A stretch of DNA of 64,000 nt from Limibacter armeniacum (GTDB lineage: Bacteria > Bacteroidota > Bacteroidia > Cytophagales > Flammeovirgaceae). The stretch spans positions 2,046,001 through 2,110,000 of the forward strand of contig NZ_JBAJNO010000009.1 of NCBI RefSeq assembly GCF_036880985.1, read 5' to 3'. Made by a program: the position numbers and the translations under genes. Positions 35,873 through 44,364 of this stretch are shown piece by piece. The notes under the pieces are model-generated. The model was not told the origin of the DNA. It did not search any database and saw only the letters and a program-made list of their open reading frames with translations. Numbering within the stretch: position 1 is the first letter of the stretch; each line of letters starts with the position of its first letter.

Positions 35873-36617
35873 CTTTATCGAAAAACTCATCATGCTTAAC
35901 ATTTGACATGAAAAAGTCTAAATCACTCTCACTAAATGCTTCTCTCCACGAATCAATCACTGCTTTATTTGGCAATAAGCCAACTGCATTACTGATTGGA
36001 TTTACATTATCATTACTCAATAACAGCTCATCGCTAAACACTTTATTATGAATCATCAAGTAAACTTGATAAGGGTTTCGTACTAAATCTTCATATCTAA
36101 CAATAACAACTTTATTGTTACGCTTTGCGTAATCAAACCATGTGTTCACATGTTCAAACCAATGTTCTACGATATTTTGACTAGGGTTATCAACCTTAAT
36201 TGCAGGAGTTCCACGCCAATCTAACTTCAACCTCAAAAAATCTGAAAATGAAATCCCTTTATATTTTGAATGAATAAAATTATTAGTCTTCCAAATAGAA
36301 TATGCAACAGCCCTACCATCTCTATATATATAGATAATAGGCATTTTCACTTTACCTATTCCTCGATTTGGAAAGATATGAGAGCCAAACAATTTACCAA
36401 ACTCATTTCCTTTTCCATTAACAAGACGATTACTCCAATGTCCCCAAACAACATTATCAGTCATTAAATCTTCTTGCTGATAAAAATTCTTAGCTAAGAA
36501 TGCCTCCATAAAGTGTGTTCCCGAACGAGGGTGGGAAAAGACTAAAACATATTTATTAGAATATTTAAACTCCTGTTCTACCCACCTACCTACAATAGAT
36601 TTTATTTTATTATACAT
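35859..36617 (-). CDS. Sulfotransferase (PAPS-dependent), glycan locus copy 3
   Basis: 252 residues from the ATG at 36615-36617; the frame extends one codon to a GTG. The 5'-phosphosulfate loop FSHPRSGTHFMEAFLAK (PRSGTHF at 30-36) and the later 3'-phosphate-binding region IYRDGRAVAYSIWK identify a PAPS sulfotransferase. VRYEDLVRNPYQ is the conserved C-terminal segment of the family. It transfers sulfate from PAPS to a hydroxyl, here probably on a sugar. It overlaps the flippase gene by 8 bp. PAPS synthesis genes are not in the window. Confidence 0.9.
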   Translation of the reverse strand: MYNKIKSIVGRWVEQEFKYSNKYVLVFSHPRSGTHFMEAFLAKNFYQQEDLMTDNVVWGHWSNRLVNGKGNEFGKLFGSHIFPNRGIGKVKMPIIYIYRDGRAVAYSIWKTNNFIHSKYKGISFSDFLRLKLDWRGTPAIKVDNPSQNIVEHWFEHVNTWFDYAKRNNKVVIVRYEDLVRNPYQVYLMIHNKVFSDELLLSNDNVNPISNAVGLLPNKAVIDSWREAFSESDLDFFMSNVKHDEFFDKDEEK

Positions 36618-38043
36618 CACCTCTCACCTTATAAAATAGACTTACAACAACTTTTTCTATAATTAAGTATTTATTTTTAAACATGACCTTTACCCATATC
36701 ATATAAAAAAACACAAACACAAAAGATTTAACAAAAGATATCAAAATACTCGAAACATCAACTGAAATCCAGTTAAGACAAACTATCATTAAACCAACAA
36801 ATAAAGCATTAATAACAATACTTAATAATTGATCTACAAGTGACATTCCTAAGACTTTCCTAACACAGACAAAATTTATCAGTAATGAAATAAACCCTAC
36901 AATTACAGTCAAGTACAAAAAAACTTCCACACCAAATAAATAACCTAACATTAAACTTAATAATCTAAAAAACTTAACTACCAAACCAGCCTTTAAACGT
37001 AAAGACATATATCCCAACCCTACTACTATATTTTGAATTATTGCATTAATAGGAATAAAAAAAGTAGACAACAATAGCATTTTAAAATAAATAACAGACC
37101 CTAGCCATTTCTCTGAAAACAATGTTAAAATTATCAAATCCGCAGATAGATATACAATTGCTGTCACACCAAATGAAAGTATTGTAACAACTCCCTTCAC
37201 ATCTTGATATACTTTAATCACTTTTTCTTTATCATCCTGTATACCACTAATATACGGAAACAAAACTTTCATCAAACTTGAAGACAGATACTCTTTTAAT
37301 AAAATATTTAATGACTTAGCCCTATTATAATAACCTAATTGATTAGCATTCAACACCTTACCAACCAACACCAAATCTAAAGAATTAAACAAACTAGTCA
37401 ATATTGTATCAATAAATTTTTTACTACTAAATGACCATATATCTTTGACTTCATTTATATTAAAATAAAAAATAGGTCTCCATTTACTCACATACCAACT
37501 TAACACCACAATTACCACACGACTAAAAAAGTGCTGAACAACTAACGCCCATACACCATATCCTAATAGGGCAAAAACTACTCCTCCTCCTCCTCCAATA
37601 ACCACTCCTACTAAATTAATCAAAGAAAGTGACTTAAAATCTAGCCCCTTAGTTAGTTGAATATTTTGAACTACGCCAAAACTACTAACAAAAAACAACC
37701 CTGAAAATACTTTTACAATACCAACTAATTCATCTCTTTTGTAAAAATCTGCAATAACCGGAGACAACATAAATACAATTAAGGTTAATACAATCCCCAT
37801 AATTATATTAAACCAAAAAACTGTACTATATAATTCATTAGTAATACTTTTCTTTTGTATCAAAGCTGCACCAAAACCCAAATCTAAATACACTTCCGAC
37901 ATATGTACAACCACTAATGCCATACCTATTAAACCAAACTCCTCTGGTGTTAAAATCCTAGCTAAAAAAATAGATATTATTAAACCTACAGCTTGATAGA
38001 AAACTTTACCAAAGAAATCCCAAAAAATACTTCTTAACATCAT
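36610..38043 (-). CDS. Lipopolysaccharide/exopolysaccharide repeat-unit flippase (Wzx/WzxC-like)
   Basis: 477 residues with about 12-14 membrane helices across the whole length. The N-terminus FWDFFGKVFYQAVGLIISIF followed by LARILTPEEFGLIGMA and the LGFGAALIQKKS segment are characteristic of WzxC-type polysaccharide transporters (MOP superfamily, PST family). It is expected to flip undecaprenyl-linked repeat units across the inner membrane. Its place between sulfotransferase genes fits a dedicated surface-glycan operon. Confidence 0.92.
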   Translation of the reverse strand: MMLRSIFWDFFGKVFYQAVGLIISIFLARILTPEEFGLIGMALVVVHMSEVYLDLGFGAALIQKKSITNELYSTVFWFNIIMGIVLTLIVFMLSPVIADFYKRDELVGIVKVFSGLFFVSSFGVVQNIQLTKGLDFKSLSLINLVGVVIGGGGGVVFALLGYGVWALVVQHFFSRVVIVVLSWYVSKWRPIFYFNINEVKDIWSFSSKKFIDTILTSLFNSLDLVLVGKVLNANQLGYYNRAKSLNILLKEYLSSSLMKVLFPYISGIQDDKEKVIKVYQDVKGVVTILSFGVTAIVYLSADLIILTLFSEKWLGSVIYFKMLLLSTFFIPINAIIQNIVVGLGYMSLRLKAGLVVKFFRLLSLMLGYLFGVEVFLYLTVIVGFISLLINFVCVRKVLGMSLVDQLLSIVINALFVGLMIVCLNWISVDVSSILISFVKSFVFVFFYMIWVKVMFKNKYLIIEKVVVSLFYKVRGDV

Positions 38044-38080
38044 TTAGAAAGTAACACCCAACAAGAACTCACCTTACTAA

Positions 38081-38659
38081 TTATTTATTAAAATAAGAAA
38101 AAAACATACCACCACCTTTTCTATATTTACCTTTATTAGCATGAGGAAATGAAATATTTGGAATTGGTTTATTCAAAAAATTACATAAATCACTCCATTC
38201 ACTTCCCTCTTCCCAATTCACAATCAGCAAATCATCCTCTCTTCCTTTAAAATAAGATATTACTTCATTATTATGCTGCCTATACTTTTTTAAATATACT
38301 AATTCATTCCCCTTAGGACTCCCTTTCCCATATATCCACTCTCTCATATCTGAATGCTTTCTATCAAAATGATTTAAAACAGACTTAATCCACTTTCCCT
38401 CATCACGCAATGTCAGTATAAATTTACTTTTTGGATACTTATCATCTAATTCTTTATATAACAAAGCCCAAGGGTTATCTTCATATGCATCATACATATC
38501 TGCAACAGATAGCACATAACTAATATCTCCACTAATTAACTTTTGTGCTAAATCCACTCTAGCATCAGCCACATTATACCCTAAATTAGTCAATGCAGCT
38601 CCAAGTGTAGATGTCCCTGTTTTATGGAACCCAACCCCTATTACTTTATTAGTATTCAT
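38081..38659 (-). CDS. Sulfotransferase family protein, glycan locus copy 2
   Basis: 192 residues from the ATG at 38657-38659; the frame opens two codons earlier with TTG. The P-loop VGFHKTGTSTLGAALTNLGYN and the later FILTLRDEGKWIKSV (3'-phosphate site) match the Sulfotransfer_4-like group. LLIVNWEEGSEW is the conserved WEEG segment near the end. It probably sulfates the locus product using PAPS. It starts inside the last codons of the preceding sulfotransferase gene (11-bp overlap), so the pair is translationally coupled. Confidence 0.85.
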   Translation of the reverse strand: MNTNKVIGVGFHKTGTSTLGAALTNLGYNVADARVDLAQKLISGDISYVLSVADMYDAYEDNPWALLYKELDDKYPKSKFILTLRDEGKWIKSVLNHFDRKHSDMREWIYGKGSPKGNELVYLKKYRQHNNEVISYFKGREDDLLIVNWEEGSEWSDLCNFLNKPIPNISFPHANKGKYRKGGGMFFSYFNK

Positions 38660-39269
38660 ATCCAAATTTCATTATATCTTCTTTAAAATGTCTTTCTATT
38701 ATCCCTGCAGTATTATCATTATAATAATCTCGATAATTCACCTTTTTTGTTTTATTCAAATGAGGTAAATCACAATTTTCAAGACCAATATTATTCGCTA
38801 CAATTTTAAAGTCGTCTACTATTCTTTCAAATTTACCAATAAAATCCACATCTATTAATTCTTCATTATTTTTCAACCAATCTAATTGCGACTGAAACAT
38901 AATTGGGTTATCATAATAATAGTAGTCTTTCTTATTCCCATAAGTACACTCCACCCATTCATTAAATCCAATGGGACTATTTAGCATATTACATTGGTTA
39001 GTTTTCACTCTATATTTATAATGAGAAACAACTTTATCCCAAGGATTCCTAACAAACGCAAATTTATATGCACTCTCCCATTCATTTGAATTAATAAGTC
39101 TCACTAGTTGTTTTACTGTTAAATGTTTTTTCTTAGACAAACCAATTACCTCTGCAATACTAGTCCCTCCGGTTTTATTTATATGAATAAAAACATAATT
39201 TCTTTTCCCACCTTTTCTTAATGGATTATCATTATTACCGACTATTCTTGTTATAATATCCTTAAGCAT
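38649..39269 (-). CDS. Sulfotransferase family 2 protein, glycan locus copy 1 (first gene)
   Basis: 206 residues. YVFIHINKTGGTSIAEV is the 5'-phosphosulfate loop of the HNK-1/heparan 2-O-type sulfotransferase family, and KFAFVRNPWDKVVSHYKYR is its 3'-phosphate-binding segment. FIGKFERIVDDF is the family's C-terminal conserved piece. It is the first gene of the minus-strand glycan operon and so lies next to its promoter. The acceptor sugar is unknown. The ATG at 39267-39269 yields the family N-terminus. Confidence 0.9.
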   Translation of the reverse strand: MLKDIITRIVGNNDNPLRKGGKRNYVFIHINKTGGTSIAEVIGLSKKKHLTVKQLVRLINSNEWESAYKFAFVRNPWDKVVSHYKYRVKTNQCNMLNSPIGFNEWVECTYGNKKDYYYYDNPIMFQSQLDWLKNNEELIDVDFIGKFERIVDDFKIVANNIGLENCDLPHLNKTKKVNYRDYYNDNTAGIIERHFKEDIMKFGYEY

Positions 39270-40052
39270 AAAGAACCATTTAAAATACTTAAATACACTT
39301 TCTCACAACCAATACAAGACTTAATTAGACACCCATTTCTGCTTAATTACCTATTTTCTCATCTGCAAGCTACAGCAATAATCAATCTAAGTAGAAAGTA
39401 TTCTCAATAGAAGATAGGTTGGTTTCCATGATAAATAGAACTAATAGCTAACTACTGCCTGAAAAAATAGTAGAAACTCTAATAATTTGAATCACATAGC
39501 TTTTATAACAGATTTAGTCTGGTTTATAGCTTTTATGAAAACCTTAACACGAATAGATCATAAAGACAAACTTTTTACCTCAATCGTTCGCGCTGCATAT
39601 TATCTGGTTCTTTGACCTATTTAAAGACTGGTCAACGATAAGCTTGTAGGAGTTACCCGTCTTAATTAGATAACAACAGCAAATGCTTCTCCACTTTATT
39701 TGTTTTTACCATTGCCTGAAACTTGGTATCACCGAACAATAGCTTACGTAACTTTACAAATAAAAAAGCATGTACTCAATACAGGATTTTGGATAACACA
39801 CTGCTACCGTTACTCACTTTTACAGTTTCTTTATTGTGTGCAAATTAACAACGGAATAGTGTGATGAATATTGGTTAAGAAAGTTAAAGGTTGCTGATGT
39901 AGGTTTGTACGTGAGAATGATTTAGTCCTCTATGATTTTTTCTGCTAATTGAAAACGCACTTAACAAAAGTGTTAACCTGCTACTAAATTGATTATAAGC
40001 GCTTTTCGCATCAGTCTGTAGAGAGTAATACCATTTACATGTCTTACCATTT
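39270..40052. other. 780-bp AT-rich region between the glycan operon and the HTH gene
   Basis: No supported gene. It must carry the promoter and leader of the glycan operon, reading leftward, and that of the HTH gene, reading rightward. A dyad CTTAAC-AAAA-GTGTTAAC at about 39960-39977 lies about 80 bp upstream of the HTH gene. A short minus-strand frame near 39660-39780 may be decayed coding sequence. Confidence 0.4.
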
Positions 40053-40562
40053 ATGAAACACCTTACTTTTGAGCAACGGCAAGTAATTTTGGAGGGCATC
40101 CGTAACCATAAAACGGATGCTGCCATTGCCCGTGAAATTGGGGTACATCGCAGTACGGTAGGGCGTGAAATAAAAAGAAATGGAGGAAGAAAGTATTACT
40201 GTGCAGACCTGGCGTATAGAATTGCCCGACATCATCAGCGTTTTGCTTATTTCTTTTTTCGCTGTCCGGAAGGGAAAGGAAGTCTTTATGGTAAAAACTG
40301 GGGACTTTATCTAAATGGTTTTGTTTTTACTGGTTGGGGTGGCTGGCAGCCATACCGTTTTTTTATAGGGTACTCCTACAACACAAAGTTACCTGAAGTA
40401 GCAGAGGAAAAGATTCTGGTAACTGTGACAAAAGAAGTGTTTATCGTTGCTGTTATTTTGTCAGAAAATAATATCGCTATCCAAAAAGGCGATTATTTCC
40501 TTTGTAATAAATGGGTTGGGAACGTGCGTCAAAAAATTCCTGATTTTGGGAATGTGGCTTAG
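40053..40562 (+). CDS. IS30-type HTH joined to an unrelated C-terminal region (169 aa)
   Basis: Residues 1-62 are the N-terminal HTH_38 of IS30-family transposases: HLTFEQRQVILEGIRNH, then AIAREIGVHRSTVGREIKRN. No DDE catalytic domain follows. The remaining ~105 residues (SLYGKNWGLYLNGFVFTGWG onward) are unlike a transposase, yet the frame stays open with normal composition. Possible readings: a transposase remnant fused by deletion, or a domesticated DNA-binding protein. It lies 0.8 kb from the glycan operon and is transcribed away from it. No flanking inverted repeats of an IS were found. Confidence 0.6.
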   Translation: MKHLTFEQRQVILEGIRNHKTDAAIAREIGVHRSTVGREIKRNGGRKYYCADLAYRIARHHQRFAYFFFRCPEGKGSLYGKNWGLYLNGFVFTGWGGWQPYRFFIGYSYNTKLPEVAEEKILVTVTKEVFIVAVILSENNIAIQKGDYFLCNKWVGNVRQKIPDFGNVA

Positions 40563-40843
40563 GTTTGTGTACTATTTTAATCTGTTGAGCTGCCTTTGGT
40601 GGCTTTTTTTATGGAAAAAAATATAGTGATCAATTGCTACAGAGGTTTATGTTTTATGAAACAGCAATATCTGGACGGAGTACCTGACTTGTGTTGCATT
40701 TTAGTTGAAGTTTTTTTTTCTGTTTTAGTTTTTAATTTTTCTCCTGCCTTTTTAATCGTTTTGTCTATTACAGGTTGAAAGCATTTTTATTTTCGTGTGG
40801 GTGATGGGATGATGAAGTTGTACAAAATAATCGGCAGCACCCA

Positions 40844-40940
40844 TTCAACCCCTATCGGGGTTGGGAAAGCATAAAACACTGTGCCACAGGCTTACGTCTG
40901 TCGCTATTATTGTTTGTTTCCTTTGGAAACGGTGGTTATT
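40844..40940. repeat. Palindromic Bacteroidota-type interspersed repeat, unit 1
   Basis: Begins TTCAACCCC-TAT-CGGGGTTG, then CCACAGGCTTACGTCTGTCG and a CTATTATTGTTTG stretch ending in GTTTCC-TTTG-GAAAC. The same order of elements recurs at 41763-41850. Similar 'CCCCTTCGGGG ... CAGGCTTACGCCTG' repeats are, from memory, widespread in Bacteroidota genomes. Confidence 0.65.
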
Positions 40941-41226
40941 ATACAAAACACTCCCAATTGGATTGAAGAGTTTTAGCCTTGGATGATAATCTGGGGTTTG
41001 CGCAATCCATCTTTCTTCAACTCCTGTAGCCCCAAGCTTTGGTTGGTTATTTCAAGATGTCGCTCCTAAACGGAGCTAATCAAAAAAAGCTGTAGGAATA
41101 CATTTGTGCTACTAGTAGGTATTACATTAGGCTACGATATATCCATGATTCTACCATTGACGACTTTAGGTATTGCTCCTACGGAGCTGAACAGCTTGTT
41201 TCCTTCCAATAAATCTATAATCCACA

Positions 41227-41370
41227 TTATTGATTATATCTCTCTTCCAAGGCTGAAAATATCATTTCCACAACGATGGACTAAAGTCCATCACTGACAT
41301 ATTTTGTCCCTTCAGGACTTTTTGCTCTGAAAGGGCTTTACACAATAGCATTCATCCGATCGATGGTGTA
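41227..41370. repeat. Structured interspersed repeat, copy D (decayed)
   Basis: Contains the core GATGGACTAAAGTCCATC, then a TATTTTGTCCCTTC-GGAC hairpin segment and the CTGAAAGGGCTTTACACAAT block in the same order as copies A-C. The left TIR is eroded, and the right third diverges after about 41350. Boundaries are approximate. Confidence 0.7.
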
Positions 41371-41762
41371 TTTAGTCCCTTCGGGTAGGGTGTATACCTC
41401 CGAACAAAAAGTAAATGGGACTTTTCACTCTATTTGCTCCGTAGGAGCTATATCTTTGTAGCACTATATTAAGCCTGAAATACCCAGAACAGATATGGCT
41501 CAATAGAACAATACTAGGCACTGTTCCTACAAGGTATCTGGGGCAAATGAGTCTCTTATCTAGCCAACCCATGTCTAGCTACATAAAGGTTGAGGTCAAT
41601 GGTCTCTATTGATAGACTCTTGCATTATAGATCGTTTAAATTGAATACTAAAGAAAATTCCTTCAGCTCCACTCAGGAACCCAGTAGTGGTTACTGGGTC
41701 TCCTTTATTAAGCAGAGGTATAATTGAAATCGGAAGTTTTAAACTCATCGATGGTTTATAGG

Positions 41763-41850
41763 TTCAACTCCTTTGGAGTTGGATAAATGTAATTTACTTA
41801 TACCTCAGGCTTACGCCTAAGGCTACTATTGTTCAATCCCTTCGGGATTA
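41763..41850. repeat. Palindromic Bacteroidota-type interspersed repeat, unit 2
   Basis: Matches unit 1 in order: TTCAACTCC-TTT-GGAGTTGGATAAA, CTCAGGCTTACGCCTAAGG, then CTACTATTGTTCA and ATCCC-TTCG-GGAT. The hairpins are conserved while their sequences vary by compensatory changes (CCCC/GGGG in one, CTCC/GGAG in the other). Confidence 0.65.
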
Positions 41851-42282
41851 TTTTTTCATACAGCAAACACCGTTTCCGAAGGAAACAAACCATATTAGCT
41901 CCAGATGGCAATCTGGATTTTACAGCAGTCAATATATCATAACCCTGAAAGGGTTGAACAGGATAACATCATTTAGTAGATCATAATATGTGAAAGGATT
42001 AGAGTAGGAAATCTCTATTCCAATTCAATACTTGCTTATATATAAGCTAAGTTTCAGTCCAAAAGACTATCCATATTACTTCTAATAGGTTCTTATCAGC
42101 CTGTTTTCTGTAGCTATACCTATCTCCTTCCGTATTCTTTATTTTCCTTACATAAGAAAGGTTTTACAATAACATTGAACACATCTTACGTAAGGTTGCT
42201 TTACCTTTAGACTATGAAAAATGTACCACCATACTGTTTGTAATGGAATGGTGCTATGTATAACCTAAACTGTCACTTAATT

Positions 42283-42531
42283 ATGAGCACAAGAAGCTCT
42301 TCAAAACAGAAGTACGAAAAACGAAAAGTACTTCTGACTGACAAGATTGTCGATCTTGACAACACCATTGCAGACTTGTCAAACCTAACGACCAACAAAA
42401 AGGCGCTTGAGGAAATCCAAAAGATGGATGCTCAGAAAACGAAGTATGAGCTGGAAATCGTGGACTTGGATGAGATCATCGCTGACCTTAGCAATGAGGT
42501 GGATGATACGACACCCATTGTGGAATCCTAA
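42283..42531 (+). CDS. Small acidic coiled-coil protein with an internal repeat (82 aa)
   Basis: The ATG at 42283 (MSTRSSSKQKYEKRK) is preferred; an in-frame ATG 27 bp upstream is possible. After a basic head, the body is predicted coiled coil with a duplicated unit: KIVDLDNTIADLSN and EIVDLDEIIADLSN, about 36 residues apart. No signal peptide or membrane segment. The family is not recognised; the heptad-like repeats suggest self-assembly. A canonical terminator (42551-42580) follows 20 bp after the stop, supporting a real, separately transcribed gene. Confidence 0.65.
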   Translation: MSTRSSSKQKYEKRKVLLTDKIVDLDNTIADLSNLTTNKKALEEIQKMDAQKTKYELEIVDLDEIIADLSNEVDDTTPIVES

Positions 42532-42550
42532 AAAATGTTTAACTCTTCTG

Positions 42551-42580
42551 AAAGCAGTACTACACTTGTGGTACTGCTTT
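42551..42580 (+). terminator. Terminator after the coiled-coil gene
   Basis: A 10-bp perfect stem (AAAGCAGTAC/GTACTGCTTT) with a 10-nt loop, followed by a T-run on the plus strand. It also argues against a bestrophin start upstream of it. Confidence 0.88.
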
Positions 42581-42723
42581 TTTTGTGTCACTTTGTCTAC
42601 TACCTTCCTTTCTTTACTCCTACAATCCTAAATTTTCTGTTAACTTCAATTCAGGTATCAACTCAACTCCTGATACCTGCTCTCCAATTTGGTACTTATA
42701 AATTCTCAATCCCACTCCATCTT

Positions 42724-43632
42724 ATGCTACTCAATAAACACATTCCTTTCTTCTATATTTTTGAGAGAATCAAAGTGGAATTCTGGCTGGTGACTGTATA
42801 TATGGCAGGCATCGGGCTGATTGATGAAGGGCATATTTTTAAAAGTATTTCCATTCCGTTGGCAATTCCTTCCATATTGGGTACTGCCATCTCGTTAATA
42901 CTAGGTTTTCGAACCAATCAGGCTTACTCCAGATGGTGGGAAGCAAGGCAGGTTTGGGGGGCTATCGTAAATGATTCCCGCTCTTTTGTTAGGCAACTGT
43001 TAAGTTTTACCGCCGATATTCCTGATGGAGAAGCGAAAACAGCTTTTATCCAAAGACTTTCATTTAGGCAAATTGCTTTTTGCTATGCATTGGGTGATGC
43101 ATTGCGTGGACTTGATCCCCTGCAAAAAATCAAAAGTCTTTTAAGTGATGAGGATATTCTGTTTTTGGAGCAACACCAGAACAAGCACAATGCATTGCTA
43201 TTACTTAATGGGCGTGACTTGAAGAGTGCTTTGGCGGAAAAACGGTTAAATGCTTACCAACAGGTTCAGTTGGATGAAACCATCAACAAGCTCTGTGACT
43301 CAATGGGTAAGTGCGAAAGAATCAAGAATACGGTATTTCCTGCCACTTACAGTTTGGTGGTTCACTTGTTTATTTACCTGTTTGTAATTTTTCTTCCTTT
43401 TGGCTTGGTTGATTTTTTGGGGTATGTCGAAATCCCTCTGGTGGTCGCTATCGCTACAATGTTCTTTTATATTGAAAAAACAGCCATTATTATGCAAGAC
43501 CCTTTTGAAAACCGCCCCTCTGATACTGCTGTCTCTTCTATCTCCCGTACTATTGAAATCAATATCAAACAAATGCTTAAGTATGACACTGTTCCTGAAA
43601 AATGGGAGGCTGATGATTATTATATTATGTAA
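42724..43632 (+). CDS. Bestrophin family (UPF0187/YneE-like) ion channel
   Basis: 302 residues from the ATG at 42724 (MLLNKHIPFFYIFERIKVEF), matching the usual start and length. The frame is open further upstream but crosses a terminator and has no family similarity there. Four membrane helices in the bestrophin pattern are present. The signature ILGFRTNQAYSRWWEARQVWGAIVNDSRSF is complete, and the C-terminal IQDPFENRPSDTAVSSISRTIE motif (here MQDPFENRPSD) is present. Bacterial bestrophins are pentameric inner-membrane channels, shown to conduct cations in Klebsiella; ion choice here is unknown. Confidence 0.93.
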   Translation: MLLNKHIPFFYIFERIKVEFWLVTVYMAGIGLIDEGHIFKSISIPLAIPSILGTAISLILGFRTNQAYSRWWEARQVWGAIVNDSRSFVRQLLSFTADIPDGEAKTAFIQRLSFRQIAFCYALGDALRGLDPLQKIKSLLSDEDILFLEQHQNKHNALLLLNGRDLKSALAEKRLNAYQQVQLDETINKLCDSMGKCERIKNTVFPATYSLVVHLFIYLFVIFLPFGLVDFLGYVEIPLVVAIATMFFYIEKTAIIMQDPFENRPSDTAVSSISRTIEINIKQMLKYDTVPEKWEADDYYIM

Positions 43633-43664
43633 GCTTGCCGTCTGTACTTCTGCTGTAAAAAAAC

Positions 43665-43703
43665 ATGAGTCACCACCAAAATACTCATTCAGTGGTGACT
43701 CAT
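43665..43703. terminator. Bidirectional terminator, first of a pair of near-identical hairpins
   Basis: A 12-bp perfect stem (ATGAGTCACCAC/GTGGTGACTCAT) with T-runs on both sides, between the convergent bestrophin and 84-aa genes. It closely resembles the hairpin at 45293-45332 in both stem and loop. Confidence 0.85.
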
Positions 43704-43711
43704 CATCGTTT

Positions 43712-43966
43712 TTAATGGTAGAGGTTTTCTGATGGAAAAATTTTGGAATAAACGGTTTCCTCAATCCATGCTTCCATATTCGGAACAGGAATCAGCTCCT
43801 GATCGAGCCAACTTTTTTCCTGATTTTGTTCGTGGGTTTTGAGTAAGTCTCCGAACATACTTTGGATTTTTTCTGTCCTTGATTTGGAAAGACTTGCCCA
43901 AAAGGAAGGCAATGAGGAATAGGGATCTCTATCAAAGATCCTTGCTTGGGTTTCCGCAAAAGTCAT
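43712..43966 (-). CDS. Small protein of unknown function (84 aa)
   Basis: Not recognised. It is soluble and helical (ETQARIFDRDPYSSLPSFWA, then SRTEKIQSMFGDLLKTHEQN), with tryptophans in the second half and no signal peptide. The ATG at 43964-43966 is good. A bidirectional terminator lies immediately downstream at 43665-43703, which supports expression. The upstream region to 44732 is shared with a divergent gene and contains two copies of the structured repeat. Confidence 0.55.
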   Translation of the reverse strand: MTFAETQARIFDRDPYSSLPSFWASLSKSRTEKIQSMFGDLLKTHEQNQEKSWLDQELIPVPNMEAWIEETVYSKIFPSENLYH

Positions 43967-44151
43967 GTTAGTTAACTATTTGGTTACATGATCGCTTATC
44001 CTAACCTGATAAACTTTACTTGGTTACTTTATATTACAACTATTTCTTGAATTGATTGGAAAATTTGGTGTTAAATTTTATTTGAATATCCACACCTAAA
44101 AAATTCATTCAATGGGGCTTAGCACTTCTCCCTTCTGTTATTCCGTATAGT

Positions 44152-44344
44152 AACGTGAATGATGGATTATACCGCTCTTTCAGGACTGAAGATGCGTTTA
44201 CATGACAATGGACTAAAGTCCATCGCTGATATATTTTGTCCCTTTGGGACTTATCCCCTGAAAGGACTTTATACAATAGCGATGGCCTGAAATCCATCGT
44301 GAAATAACGTCCTAGCAGCGATAGTCTAATCCAAAACGCACATT
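44152..44344. repeat. Structured interspersed repeat, copy B (193 bp)
   Basis: TIRs are at 44152-44169 and 44327-44344, with TA flanking both outer ends. The left two thirds match copies A and C nearly base for base (TTTACATGACAATGGACTAA, GTCCATCGCTGATATATTTT, then GTCCC-TTTG-GGAC). The right third is degenerate and has lost the CCCTAAAAGGG hairpin. Confidence 0.85.
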
Positions 44345-44364
44345 ATATTATGATGGACTAAATG

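Larger units (their letters stand above)
40563..42282. other. 1.7-kb gene-free region dense in short palindromes
   Basis: No coding sequence is supported. The region is full of small hairpins with 3-5-nt loops: CTCC-TTT-GGAG, TCCC-TTCG-GGA, GTTTCC-GAA-GGAAAC, CCAGA-TGGCAA-TCTGG, GCTCC-TAAAC-GGAGC and ACCCAGTA-GTGG-TTACTGGGT. It includes two copies of a second repeat (40844-40940 and 41763-41850) and a decayed copy D of the structured repeat (about 41227-41370). It looks like a long-lived landing site for palindromic elements. Confidence 0.7.

Noticed and set aside
39640-39800. Minus-strand fragment reading as KLRKLLFGDTKFQAMVKTNK
   Set aside because: Only ~35 codons open, no start context, no recognised homologue; may be decayed transposase or chance.
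40053-40562. A complete IS30 insertion sequence
   Set aside because: The DDE catalytic domain is missing and I found no paired terminal inverted repeats or target duplication around the gene.
41106-41572. Short open frames inside the palindrome desert
   Set aside because: They overlap palindromes and repeat copy D, have no family similarity or ribosome-binding context, and are explained by AT-poor hairpin sequence.
42535-42723. Upstream extension of the bestrophin gene
   Set aside because: It contains the terminator of the preceding gene and has no family similarity.
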